A stretch of DNA of 64,000 bases from Trematomus loennbergii (GCA_012861695.1 JAAOOA010000060.1:7838454-7902453), one strand, 5' to 3'; positions 36,611-48,160 are shown, counted from the first letter of the stretch. Notes: a model not told the origin generated them from the sequence alone. A program made the numbers and translations.

Positions 36611-36830
36611 CTCACCTGCTGCCCCATCAGCGCCAGCCTCACCTGCTACCCTATCAGCTCCATCAGCGCCAGCCTCACCTGCTACCCTATCAGCTCCATC
36701 AGCGCCAGCCTCACCTGCTACCCTATCAGCTCCATCAGCGCCAGCCTCACCTGCTGCCCCATCAGCGCCAGCCTCACCTGCTGCCCCGTCAGCGCCAGCC
36801 TCACCTGCTGCCCCATCAGCTCCAGTTTCA
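36611..36830 (+). repeat. In-frame coding minisatellite (Ser-Ala-Pro-rich)
   Basis: Tandem units of 36 bp (CCTCACCTGCTACCCTATCA plus CAGCTCCATCAGCGCC) and 27 bp (CCTCACCTGCTGCCCCATCA plus GCGCCAG). Each encodes SAPASPA-type peptide in the frame of the upstream integrase-like segment. It forms the linker between that module and the Ulp1 protease. Confidence 0.85.
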
Positions 36831-38285
36831 CCTGCATTACTCTATTTTTGCAGATGTGCAGGAGGCATGGGCTGGGAAGGATGTACACGTCCTCCTTTCA
36901 AAAATAGGGCCATACAAACAGTTTTTTTGGGATATTACAAACACTGGTCCAAACAAGGAGCTGGAGAGTGAGGTATTGCTTTGTCACATTATAATTTATA
37001 TTTTTATATTTTATATAATTCCGTTCCCTAATGGTCAATATCGTTTTTAATGAAAGTCACAAAACATTGTATTACAGTTTTATTGACTTAAATCATAAAA
37101 GGAAATTCAGTGACGTTACAACAATGTAGTTGATAGTATTACAGTAAACATGCCTCTTTTTAATACATTGTGATAATTTTTCTCATAGGTGATCAATGCC
37201 TACCTTACACTCATTGTAAGAAGATTTAACCAGTGCAATGGCGGTCAAGCAGCTGTTATTGACAGCTACACTATGACCGCCATCTGGAAACAGACATTTG
37301 GAAGAATGATTGGTATGTACATGATTGGAATGACTTCGCATTTTGTAAATGTTGCAAATGTGCGTTTTTCAACAGGAATGTAATACTTTTGCAACTACTC
37401 TCAGGTTGATCCAATGGCACACACAGTCATCATGGGAATTGTGAATGAGAACCATCACTGGATGTTGGTGGTGAGAATAGGAGCATATTTTAAGCTCCAA
37501 TCTGTATCTATAGTGCTGTATACAACCTATATAATTAGCAAATTTGCAAGATAACCTGGCCACACGCTGTCACTTATTATTAATAACATCTAAACAATAC
37601 CCTACATCGTACCTGCCTAATGTATGGTTCCTGCCTAATGCATGTTGTGTTTCCATGTGAATAATAAAAGGTAATGTACCCCCATGAGAAGAAAACCCTC
37701 TTCTTGGATCCACTTGGAGAAAGTAAAGGCAAGATGAAGGTGTGCCTGCAGTCTACAAGGTACATTTAATACAGTGTACTAGTTCCGGTGTTGTATGAGT
37801 TTTTTGACAATGATGTGCTGCATCTTGACACATGTATCTACGTAGAGCCTTTATGAGGATGAAAGGCTGCAAGGTGTCAAGGTGGACATGCAGCACCCTC
37901 CCCCATAATCGCCAACAAGATGGCACATCCTGTGGTGTCCTGGCCTTAAAAGTGAGTGTGAAATGCATTTACCCAAACATTACTCTCAAACTCAAATTCA
38001 GTAGCAATTAGACTGAATATCTTGACTTGCTTTTATACATCTTCATCAAAGATGTATTGAATTGTGTAAAACTACACATATACAACATGTTGTTCTTTAA
38101 ATCTGTTGGGTAATTTGTCTGTATTCGATTTGAGGGTAAAATCATAGACCATGCAGTCCATTATATACTAATCAGAGTTCTCTTCAGTTTGCAGAGAACA
38201 TTTTACTGGGGGAGGAAATTGAGTTTGAAACCTCACAGAAGGCAGCTGAGGCTGGACATTGCTACTTCTCTCCTCAGAGAATCTG

Positions 38286-39165
38286 GTTAGTTTCCTTTTT
38301 TCTCAACATTGTCAATGACTTCATGTAGTTAGTTTTATGAATTGTATCTCATAAGTATGCATCTATAACCTAGTATATTAATAATGTGTCGTGCAAATTG
38401 TTGTATTGTATCACTGCTTGGACCATTGGTACTGTTGGGTTAATATTGACCAGGGACATTATCAGGGTTTTAAAAGCAACACAGAAGTAAACATTCACAT
38501 AAAAGCAGTCCTTAACATACAGTGTTGGAGCCATAGTGCATGTGTCTTTGTTCATATTTTATCTGCACGTTTAATGAATGTTGAAGTTCCAACATTGAAC
38601 ACAAGATGGAGTATTCACTTGTAAGTGTGTATAAATGTAACTGGGTGATCAGATGCAGGTGTGTGGGACGGTAGCAAACAGTTTTCGACCGTGTCTCGAG
38701 AAGCTGTGTCGAGTTGAGCTACATGTGTCTTTGGTTTTATTTAGCGTGAGTGTTGTAATGCAATGGAGGAAATACAATAAAGGATATTCAAGGTTATACG
38801 ACTCAGATGGACATGGTTTTATAGTCTGGAACAAGCGTCCGAACCAAGTTCTCCCATTCCCATCCCTTAGTGGCTTAAGTATAGATTAGGGTAAATAGTC
38901 ACTACATACAGTATATTGTGTATCTCAACTCCAAACTATACAGATAACATATGAAGCATCGCAGGCAGGCATCTTGAACTGCAATTTCATATACACACGT
39001 CACACTCTACAAACACACCCTTTCAATTTGGCGGTTTATTTAAGATGTGAGATTTCACCATCTTCCTCCTTTCAATGTACTCATTGGTGTGTATTACTTT
39101 TAACTGATATCCTCAGTTAATTTTAACCTTGAACTTATTATAATCAAAGCTGTAAAGCTAATACA
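38286..39165. other. Intron of the Ulp1/PHD locus before the LINE
   Basis: No exon was recognised between the Ulp1 exon ending at 38285 and the LINE start. The short open frames here do not resemble the neighbouring domains. Confidence 0.4.
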
Positions 39166-39179
39166 TGTGATCTTCACTG

Positions 39180-42100
39180 ATGCGCCGGTGAAGATGGCCG
39201 CATCGTCTTTGTGCTCCTCTCCAACTTTGCCCATTTTCGTATTTTGTACATATTTATTTTACTTTTGCCGTTTTACTTTTAACATGGTTCGCAACATGCT
39301 AGCCGACCGCACCTACTCTGCCATACAATATAGCAGAGAGGAACTTCTTCAATTGCGAAACTTCGTGGACAATAATAACCCTCCGACAGACAATGGAGAT
39401 TCACCATGGCTACCTGTTGCTGTTCTACCTGAGAGACGCAAGAAGAAGACAAAGCGGGGCCGGGCCGGGTGCTGGTCAGACTGAGGAAACGAGAGAATCG
39501 ACCCCCTCTTCCGAGTATTCTTCTGGCTAATGTTCAATCCATTGAAAATAAGCTAGATGAACTCAGAAGCCGGATTGCTTTTCAACGGGACATTAAGAAC
39601 TGTAACGTGTTAATTCTCACTGAGACTTGGCTCAACCCCGCTATCCCGGACTCCGCCATTGTCCTGATGGATTCTCTATTTTTCGTCAGGACCGGACTGC
39701 TAACTCGGGGAAAAGTAAGGGAGGTGTGTGTGTAATGACTAACAACAACTGGTGCTCAGATGTGAAGATTATTTCATCGGACTGTTCCGCACATCTAGAG
39801 CACCTCATGATCTCATGCGGGCCTTCCATCTGCCGAGGGAATTCACATCTGTTGTGATAACAGCAGTGTATATCCCGCCGCACGCTCGCCGACAACAACA
39901 CGGCACTCGATCAGCTGTTTGGGATTATTGATAAACCGAGACTTCACGGCCAGATGCGGCGTTCGTTGTGGCCGGAGATTTCAACACCGCCAACATGAAG
40001 AAGGTTTTGCCAAAATATTACCAACACATCAACCCGACGCGCGGGGGAAACATACTGGACCATGTTTATTCCCCTTTCCGGAATGGATATAAGGCTCTCC
40101 CTCGCCCTCCCTTCGGCAAATCAGACCATCTCACTACTGTGTTGCCTGCGTACAAGCAGAAACTTAAAAGGGACAGACCGATAACAAGGACAGTACAGCG
40201 ATGGAGCGAGGAGTCAGATGCAGCACTGCAGGATTGCTTTGCATCTACGGATTGGAGTGTGTTTGAGGACAATAACATCAACACACACACGGACACTGTC
40301 ATCTGCTACATTGGGAAATGCATCGATGACGTGGTACCGAAGGTTTCTGTACGGACATTCCCAAATCAAAAGCCCTGGATAAACGCGAGTGCGCGGCAAG
40401 CTGAAAGCGCGCACTATCGCGCACAGAGCGGAGATTTGGAGGAGTACAGGAAGTCTAGGTATGATCTCCGGAGAGCAATTAAAAATGCAAAGAGACAGTA
40501 CAAAGAGAAGGTGGAATCTGACTTCAAAGGCTGTAACACTAGGAATATGTGGGCGGGACTAAGGACAATGACTGACTACAAAGGAGCAGCGGGGGGTGCT
40601 GCGGGAGTGTCTGCGTGCGCATCTCTCCCAGATGAGCTGAACAGTTTTTTTGCACGCTTTGAGAGCAGCCGGCTGTGGAGGTACAGAGGGACCAGGAGCT
40701 ACTGCCCTTTTGTTTTAAATAGGGCAGATGTGTGTAAATCCTTTAAAAGGGTTAACCCACACAAGGCTCCTGGACCTGATGGCATCCCTGGCCGTGTTCT
40801 CAGGGTGTGTGCAGTTCAGCTGGCAGAGGTGTTCACAGACATCTTCAACAGGTCCCTGCTGCAGTCTGTAGTCCCCACATGCTTCAAACACTCCACTATC
40901 GTTCCTGTCCCCAAAAAGACAATATCACCTGCCCCAACGACTACCGCCCAGTAGCACTCACCTCCATCATAATGAAGTGCTTTGAGCGGTTAGTCAAATC
41001 ATTCATCACCTCCTCCCTCCCTGAATCTCTGGACCCCCTGCAGTTTGCCTACAGAGCAAACAGGTCCACAGACGACGCCATAGCCCTCACCCTCCACACT
41101 GCCCTCTCACACCTGGACCCGAAGAACAGGAACACATATGTGAGAATGCTGTTCATTGACTACAGTTCAGCATTCAATACCATTGTGCCCTCCAAGCTGG
41201 CCATCAAGCTCAGAGACCTCGGGCTCAACAGCGCCCTCTGTGACTGGATCCTGAACTTCCTGACGGGCAGACCCCAGGCAGTGCGGGTGGGAAACATCAC
41301 ATCCTCCACCCTGATTCTCAACACCGGTGCCCCTCAAGGCTGCGTGCTCAGCCCTCTCCTCTACTCCCTGTTCACCACGACTGCGTGGCCACAACAGCTC
41401 CAACACCATCGTGAAGTTTGCTGATGACACGACCGTCATCGGCCAGATCACAGACGATGACGAGACGGCGTACAGAGAGGAGGTCGAAAACCTGACATCT
41501 TGGTGCCAGGATAACAACCTCCATCTCAACATCAGCAAAACAAAGGAGCTGATTGTGGATTACAGGAAGCAGCAGGGAGAGGGACACGCCCCCATCGCCA
41601 TCAATGGGACTACGGTGGAGAGAGTCAAAAGCTTCAGGTTCCTTGGGGTCCACATCACTGAGGACCTGACATGGTCTCTTCACACCACCACCATCACCAA
41701 GAAAGCTCGACAGCGGCTCTTCTTCCTCCGCAGGTTGAGGAGGTTCAAAATGGATTCCAGGATACTCTGCAACTTCTACAGGTGCACGATAGAGAGTATC
41801 CTGACTGGCAGCATGACGGCCTGGTACGGCAGCTGCACCGACCTCGATCGTAAGGCTTTACAGAGGGTGGTGAAAACTGCACAGCACATCACCAGGACGG
41901 AGCTGCCATCCATGGAGGACCTTTACTCCCAGCGGCTCAGGAAGAAATCACTACGGATTATCAAAGACCCCCATCACCCCAGCCACAAACTGTTCTTTCT
42001 GTTGCCGTCTGGCAGACGTTACCGCAGCATCCTGGCAAGGACAAGAAGATTCGGAGACAGTTTCTTCCCGCGGGCAGTGAGACTGTTAAAAAATTGAACT

Positions 42101-42375
42101 GTTGAAACAACTCAAACATTCATCTGCTACTCAGTAGTATATATCTAATATCTAATATATATCATTCCAATAACTTGTATATAGACTCGTACTGCACTAT
42201 TCCACATCATCACTTTATTTTATAACTATTTTTCTTTTTGTATTGCTCTTCTTATTGTTATTATTATGTTGCATTGTTGGAGAAGCCTGTGACATAAGAT
42301 TTTCAACTACATAATTACTCTGTAGCTATGTCAGATTGACAATAAAGAACCTTGAACCTTGAACCTTGAACAACA
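39180..42375 (+). mobile_element. Nearly full-length L2-type LINE
   Basis: In order: a 5' region; an AP-endonuclease segment (VLILTETWLNP, later MAGDFNTAN and GKSDHL); an RT domain ([41 protein letters not shown], catalytic FADD); and a C-terminal region (SFRFLGVHI, TAWYGSCTDLDRKALQRVV). The 3' end is an AATAAAG plus repeated GAACCTT tail. At about 3.2 kb it is close to full length, but the frame breaks in the endonuclease (about 39690-39960), near 40920 and near 41375-41400, so it is not active as given. It lies in an intron of the Ulp1/PHD locus, same strand. Confidence 0.88.
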
Positions 42376-43149
42376 AAAGAACCATGAGAACCAAACTTAA
42401 ATTGATGTGTACAGTGCGAAAGAAGTTTTGGATGTTTTGGAGGGTAAGGAGAGTGTGAAAGAAGGAGCAGATGGCTCCTCTGTGCTCAGATTTAATAATG
42501 TAGAAAATCTATGTGTTTGTGTGTGTTTTGCCTTTTCTTCACACAAAATAATAAAAGACCACCCTGCACAAAAATGTGTCCTTATATAATTGACCTTTTC
42601 GTCAAAAATTTGAATAGGTCAACTTGACCCCAAATCTGCAATGTGGTTTATCTGAAAATATTGATTACTTTTTGTCTCAACAGATGATCTAAGCAGGCTT
42701 ACTGTGGGATGGAGGAGCAGGATGGAGAACATTGGGTAATTTCCTATCGCACATTGCAAATAAACAAATGAGCAGAAATATGTTTCCAGACTTTATCAAC
42801 ATAACATTTGCGTTGGTAATTGCTACTATATTTGGCATCTTCAGCATTAACTGATAAAGGATTAATGTTGTGCTTGTTTTTCCATACATTTTTGTTGAAA
42901 ATGTATTTCTTTCTCATAACACAACATTTATGTTTTTCAAAGATTTCGATAATTTAAGGAATGGTTAGAATGTTAGTGGTAAATACATTTGAGATATTCT
43001 ATTATCATGAAAACCCCATAATGCATACCTTAACAAGTATTTATTGTTTTCTCAGATTTGCTGTGACATTTGTCGGCGGTGGTACCACCACCAATGTGTA
43101 CAAAGGCCTCCAGTGGATCAACAGTATTTGTGCCCTGGATGCACATAAT

Positions 43150-43900
43150 GCCCCGAAGGAACCATCATTAAATAGTGAGGATGAGGAAGTCCACTGTCAT
43201 TTCAACCCATGCAACTGATTCTTAAACTCATTTAAAAAGCTGATCCACACATCATAGTCCAACATAATTTATTATCTTTAAATCGTTTCTTCATTTGTTC
43301 AATGAATCTGTGTTTTATGTGTGGATTCAACCATCTTCATTATATTCCACCTATAGTGTTACCCCTGACCTTTGCTCCCCCAACTCAACACTCAGATAAT
43401 GCAGCCACTTCATAGAGCCTAAATCTGCTTAACAGTGTGTGCAGAACTGACAGTGTATAGGCTGTTTTTAATTACGAAAATCTGGCAGCATCGGTTGGTG
43501 GGATATATGCTTTCACAAAGTGAGTTGTTTCACTTTGAAATAGCAACAAGGTGGGTCTGTGCTTCAGACTTTTCACACCATGGGTGGGATTGCTGAAGTT
43601 TTATTAATAAGAATGACCAACAATTTATGAAGGTACTGAGTGCACTTTTAGTTTTGAAAGTATTTATTTGTTTACTTGTTTATTGTTTGTTGTGATGTTC
43701 AATATGTTTGGTGTTTTAATTAGAATAAATGATATAAATGTTCCCAATAACTGACTTTTTGTATGCATTTCTCAAATTAAGCACTTATTTTAACTGATAT
43801 TATACATATGTATTATACTCTTATAAGATGTATGTAGATAGTATAAAATGTGCAGAATATGACAATGTAATGGTGGAGGTACACACATATTGATAGATGT
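43150..43900. other. Intergenic / 3' flank of the PHD exon
   Basis: No gene was recognised. AT-rich unique sequence. Confidence 0.4.
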
Positions 43901-44126
43901 CTTGTAATGCACTGTTGAGGAACCTGCGACCCAAGTTTTTCATTCATTGCATAACTACACCGTAGTTGTGTATAATATGATATGTCAATAAACCTTAGAA
44001 AATCTTGAAATCTTGAAAGGGATGTGCAAAATAGTCATTATATACAGTCTTTAATGTCAATAAACCTTAGAAAATCTTGAAATCTTGAATGGGATGTGCA
44101 AAATAGTCATTATATACAGTCTTTAA
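43900..44126 (+). repeat. LINE 3'-end with tandem duplication
   Basis: 43900-43982 resembles the 3' end of the LINE at 42270-42370 (TGCATAACTACACCGTAGTT in place of TACATAATTACTCTGTAGCT, then TGTCAATAAA). A 72-bp unit ending CAGTCTTTAA is then present twice in tandem, 43983-44054 and 44055-44126, with one mismatch (GAAAGGG against GAATGGG). Confidence 0.75.
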
Positions 44127-44967
44127 TTAACTATTAGTAGAGAATAACGACGAGTAAAGAATATACTTTATAGGGATCCTATTAATATCTAATAATAAAA
44201 TAATAAAATGCAATAACGTGCTTTAACCAGTAGGTGTCCCTTTCTATCAGCTGTGCACCGTTATGGCGTAAATACAGCCTATCTACCAATTGGATCAAAT
44301 ATACTAGTCAGCCGAATTAGTGTTGATACTGCAAGGAGACGTATTGTGTGAAAAGAAATGTAAGATGTTGTTTAATTGCTTATATATTTAAGATCCACGT
44401 CAAGTTTTCAGTTTTGGCGGCAGTTCCTGTTTGTCTAGAAGTCTTGTCATCAGGGCTCTATAAATAGAGTTAACTACGGCAGATATGTCATATTTAATGC
44501 CGCCGAAACGTGTATTACAATGCCGTTATGTGATGACTTTCAAAGAGAAAAGCAAGCACACTCGGAATAATGTATTATTTAATTTTTTTATACAGTCTAT
44601 GGTTGCTACAGAGGATTGTGGGTAATGTCCGTCAAACTTCCGGGTTCCTCCATGGGATCTTATTTCGGAATAAGTATGCATTGAAGTCAATGGAGAGAGA
44701 AAGATTATCTTTCGATCCCGTTTGAATTGTGCCACGAATTACACATATGATGTTTGTCAATCTTAAATAATAATTTCCATGTCAAAAAAGTCACAGTTTG
44801 TCGTAAAGCTGTTGAAATATAAGACTATGAAATGTGTGTGTATGTACAGCTCTCAACATGCCCAGACTTGTAGTGATTTTCACCTCTTTTAATACTTTTA
44901 ATACCACATTACGTCACACGTTTGATGCGCGCCCGTGATTGAAATCTCTTTATTTAAAAAATACGGG

Positions 44968-45359
44968 GGGTGTTTCTCAATCGCGAGTACGCTTGCTTGG
45001 TAGCACATGTCTGCCGAGCATCTTGCTTCAGAAGCGAGTCAAGAATACTTCCTGGCATTCGGAAAACGAAGAGTGGAACACGCTAGCAAGTGTGCAGGTG
45101 TGCGTCATATGAGAGGCCCCGCCTTACATCTTCCGCCACAGATTTGGGGAAATTGGTCCGTGCGCAAAGCATTGTGGGGATTTTAAGACTGCGGAGTCTA
45201 CTCATGTGCAGCCTCGATATTTCTCCAAACGGAGTACGCCGGGCTCGGTAGATTTCCAAGTATGCTGGAGATTGGAACAGTACTTCGGCGGCACTCGATG
45301 ACGTAGTATGCTTGAAATAGTGGCTCTGAAGCAGCTTTACTCGCGATTGAGAAACACCC
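44968..45359. mobile_element. 392-bp MITE with perfect 22-bp terminal inverted repeats
   Basis: The left end starts GGGTGTTTCTCAATCGCGAG and the right end is its exact reverse complement over 22 bases. No target duplication is obvious, so the superfamily is unassigned. No coding capacity. Confidence 0.85.
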
Positions 45360-45550
45360 ACTGACTCACTGAGTCAGATTTACAAATATTATATTTTGAC
45401 CTCAATCGAAATATTCGGTTATTTTCAAAAGCTTTTTTAGTCTGATGCTTCGATTCATTTTAAACAGACCGTTCAACAAAAGGATACCCAAAATCTAAAT
45501 ATTGGATTGTTCTTTCTTAGTAAGATCCCATTTTCATTAGAAATGTGGTC

Positions 45551-45775
45551 TTACCTTGACTTGAAGATGAAGTCCATGCTATCCTTCTGGACAACAATCT
45601 CTATTACTTTTTTGTAAAAGTCCTCCTTATCTTCCTGTAGTTTCAAAAGTCTAGTTTGTTGTTTGCGTCTACCGTCTCTGCGTAGAACTACAGTAGCAAC
45701 AAGAACCTGTGGGCTCACGTGCGCCCCCTTCAGTGCGGCAGAGGTTATGGCTGCCTCTCCTGGTGCTTTTTTCAT
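45551..45775 (-). CDS. Unidentified possible first exon or short ORF
   Basis: On the minus strand a 74-codon open frame starts MKKAPGEAAITSAALKG and runs to DSMDFIFKS, where AG|GTAAGA is a good splice donor (45553-45558). The middle is Lys/Arg/Glu-rich (RRDGRRKQQTRLLKLQEDKE), as in a helical region. No downstream exon was found. I do not recognise the family; a transposon origin is possible given the surroundings. Upstream sequence on the minus strand shows no clear promoter. Confidence 0.25.
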   Translation of the reverse strand: MKKAPGEAAITSAALKGAHVSPQVLVATVVLRRDGRRKQQTRLLKLQEDKEDFYKKVIEIVVQKDSMDFIFKSR

Positions 45776-45779
45776 TGCC

Positions 45780-47047
45780 GCTGTATGATGAGACCAGCGA
45801 GCCTAAATATCATATATACGTGAAATAAGTTATTTAGAGACTATGGATGGTGAGGATAAATGTAATAAAGGGATCTACAAACATTACATTGGTGACCTAC
45901 AGTGAGATGGTAACAGGCATGCGCGTAGGGCCCGCTTTCCAGCCAGTTTCTGTGGGGTGACGCATTCTGAGGTGAGGCAGAGCTCATCTGTGCCTCACCT
46001 TACCCCACAGTAAATGGCTTGAGCGCGCTCACAAAATAAGTGCCTGCGCTAAATTAGTGCCCGTGCTCCAGCAAGTTACCGTGGGCTTACATGAGGCAGA
46101 GCTCGTCCCTGCCTCACTTTTCATTGCTCCCGTAGCGGAGCTCGGCAAATTTGCTGATTTTGACTATAAAAGCGATTGGAATCATACATACATCACACTT
46201 ACAACACAGATCAGTGGAGACATTTTATTATTATTACTATTTAGTTTTTCTTTAGTTGTTTTTCCGTTACATTGGAGTATGACAGGTGAGCTCTGCCTCC
46301 CCTGCCTCCACGTCGCTGGATGTGAGACCGGGTTGGTAGTAACAACGTGTGTGATTACAACGTCAGGTAGCTGCCGTGATCAAGAATTGTAAAAAGACCC
46401 CAGACAGATACACCGGGTATGGGGGTCGTCACCCTCGATGGAACCCGGACACGAAGGACACGGGCGCTCCACAGTCCATTGTTCGTTCGCTTGAAAAAAA
46501 CCTTATTTCTCTTTCTTTGTCCGTCTCTCTTCACTCAATTACTACAATGATGCTTAGCTGAAGAGAAAGGGAGAGCAGTGAGGAGGCGAGGCCGCCTCTT
46601 ATGCAGTGAGGTGCGCGCGCATTCAGGTAGGCCCGCCCAGGGGCCGGCTACATCTATGGAAGTCTCAGTGAAGGAATGCGAGCATGAATAGGATACACGG
46701 GAGTACCCATGGAGTCCAGTAGAGGGCGGAGCCTGTGAGAGATATAACCAATGCAATTTCTCCATAGGATTTTGGAAAATAGCTCGAAATAAGGTCTGTG
46801 GTTGACACAAATTGAAGAGACAGATCACGTTTTGTTCATTCGGATAATCTCCACATGTCTACCCTACTTAATTTTCTAATCATAAATCTATCGATCATAA
46901 ATCTATCGATTAGATTTATGCGGAAGGTGTCGGCACGGCCGAAAAGACACGACGGTGCTGGACACACCAATCTGAGTAGGGCGACAGGACGCTCATCGAG
47001 GGCCAGACATCAATCGACGGCCAAAATCGGCCCGGTGTGTCCGGGCC
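45780..47047. repeat. Patchwork of degraded MITEs, no genes
   Basis: A repeated GAGGCAGAGCTC hairpin motif occurs three times (about 45973, 46092, 46288). A Harbinger-like right end is present at about 46930-47047 (GGTGTGTCCGGGCCTTAA), matching the end of the element at 32255-34828. An imperfect duplication AATCATAAATCTATCGAT lies at about 46878-46915. Confidence 0.5.
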
Positions 47048-47051
47048 TTAA

Positions 47052-47431
47052 AGGTAGGGTAGGTCATTCACTTCAGAAACACTTTTTGTTATATTCCATG
47101 GAATGCTCTTAACATCCCATAGCAATGAATACATTAAATGCTTTGACAAGAAATACATAAAAAAAATTCATCTGTGGAAGCCATGGCGCTGTAAAAAGCA
47201 CGACCAATTATTTGAGCCGGCCCGGCTAAAATAACTGGATGGCCTACCTGCCTGTCAGCCTTCCATCTCGTGCACAAACTTATCTGCCCTCATTGGTCAT
47301 GTGTGCGTTTGTGTGTGTTGGAGGAGGGGCTCTGTAAGGAAGTCTGAAGGAAGGGGCAGATTTTTTCCGGCTGCGTACTTTCAAATTCTAGCGCACTCAA
47401 GCTGGTTTCTCCATTCTTACCTACCCTACCT
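47052..47431. mobile_element. TTAA-flanked 380-bp MITE
   Basis: TTAA lies at 47048-47051 and 47432-47435. The ends are AGGTAGGGTAGGTCATTC and (reversed) AGGTAGGGTAGGTAAGAA. It is piggyBac-type by target site. Its left TTAA coincides with the end of a Harbinger-like remnant. Confidence 0.85.
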
Positions 47432-47680
47432 TTAAGGACCTTAAGGGCCTTTAGAGGAGAAAATGTATTTCTGGTACAGTCCCCTGATGCTCCAAAGTTT
47501 ACACTGTGAATGTGAATATGTATATCTCTGTATGTTAATGAGGTAGGTTTATTTCAGCAGCAATACAAGTGCATATGTATCATATAAACCAGTTGCAAAC
47601 AACCCATCATCAAACATTCACCAATACCATTTCATATTTTGTACAGTATTTGAATAAGTCAAACAGCCGCGAGAGGACGC

Positions 47681-47752
47681 AGTTCCATGGTGTAATGGTT
47701 AGCACTCTGGACTCTGAATCCAGCGATCTGAGCTCAAATCTCGGTGGAACCT
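47681..47752 (+). tRNA. tRNA-Gln (CTG), slightly divergent
   Basis: A 72-nt cloverleaf: acceptor AGTTCCA/TGGAACC with an A-C mismatch at the first pair (canonical GGTTCCA), D-arm ATGGTGTAATGGTTAGCA, anticodon stem-loop GGACTCTGAATCC (anticodon CTG), and T-arm CTGAGCTCAAATCTCGG. The T-loop begins CTCAAAT instead of TTCAAAT. A TTTT terminator follows within 10 bases. The mismatches suggest a weakly expressed copy or a pseudogene. Confidence 0.75.
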
Positions 47753-48139
47753 GTGTTTTCTTTTGAACTGGTCCAAATTAGAAGAAAACTTTACTTTTAT
47801 ACGTTCTCTATTGCGTTTTACAGAAGAAAAAAACGTAATCGAACATTGTTTAATACTGTACTCTGAGGATTATGTTAGCCACATCTACCTTTTTTTCCCA
47901 CCATGAACACATACAAATGCATATCAGCATACTTACAGTATTTTCAGTTAAATGTGCTATATTGAAACTAAAATAACTGACGGAAAATAAATATTTATGT
48001 ATTTCCATTTTTATTTTGTTTCACATTGAACAACACAGTTGTCTTTTTCTTACAAAATCCATCAGTTTGCAAATTTAAATCGTTGCTTAACATCAAACTG
48101 TGGGGAGAAGAATTTCTGAATTCAATATCATCAAAGACC

Positions 48140-48160
48140 TTTTACATATTTTTATTGTTT
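48140..48160 (-). terminator. exosc9: Candidate exosc9 poly(A) signal
   Basis: Minus-strand AATAAA (TTTATT on the plus strand) about 230 bases after the stop codon; another occurs near 48010. Confidence 0.4.

Larger units (their letters stand above)
36183..43148 (+). pseudogene. Spliced integrase-C-terminus / Ulp1 protease / PHD-finger gene, Ginger-transposon-like, with frame breaks
   Basis: Probable exons: 36183-36972, 37189-37312, 37405-37470, 37671-37759, 37846-37951, 38188-38285, 42684-42735, 43056-43148 (TAA). Exon 1 encodes a helical segment, then a GPY/F-like module of retroviral/Gypsy-type integrase C-termini (FRVGDQVW, RKGGKLEANFLGPFKI), then a Pro/Ala/Ser tandem-repeat linker. Exons 2-6 encode a C48 (Ulp1/SENP) cysteine protease: HHW (catalytic His), LFLDPLGE (Asp), RQQDGTSCGV (Gln and Cys). 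The last two exons give a PHD finger (YCGMEEQDGEHWICCDICRR, then WYHHQC and YLCPGC). No integrase core (DDE) is visible upstream, where hAT debris begins. Frame disagreements occur before ADVQEAW in exon 1 (or an unrecognised small intron there), in exon 2, late in exon 6 (before LDIATSLLRES) and in exon 7. This could be a decayed transposon gene, or a domesticated gene with assembly indels. Confidence 0.7.

Noticed and set aside
39469..42097. Separate host genes from the several open frames here
   Set aside because: All are pieces of one L2-type LINE (endonuclease, RT, C-terminal region) split by frame breaks.
42407..42589. Possible piggyBac-like N-terminal peptide (AKEVLDVLEGKE)
   Set aside because: A faint resemblance over a few residues; no DDD domain or TTAA-flanked ends around it, so not annotated.
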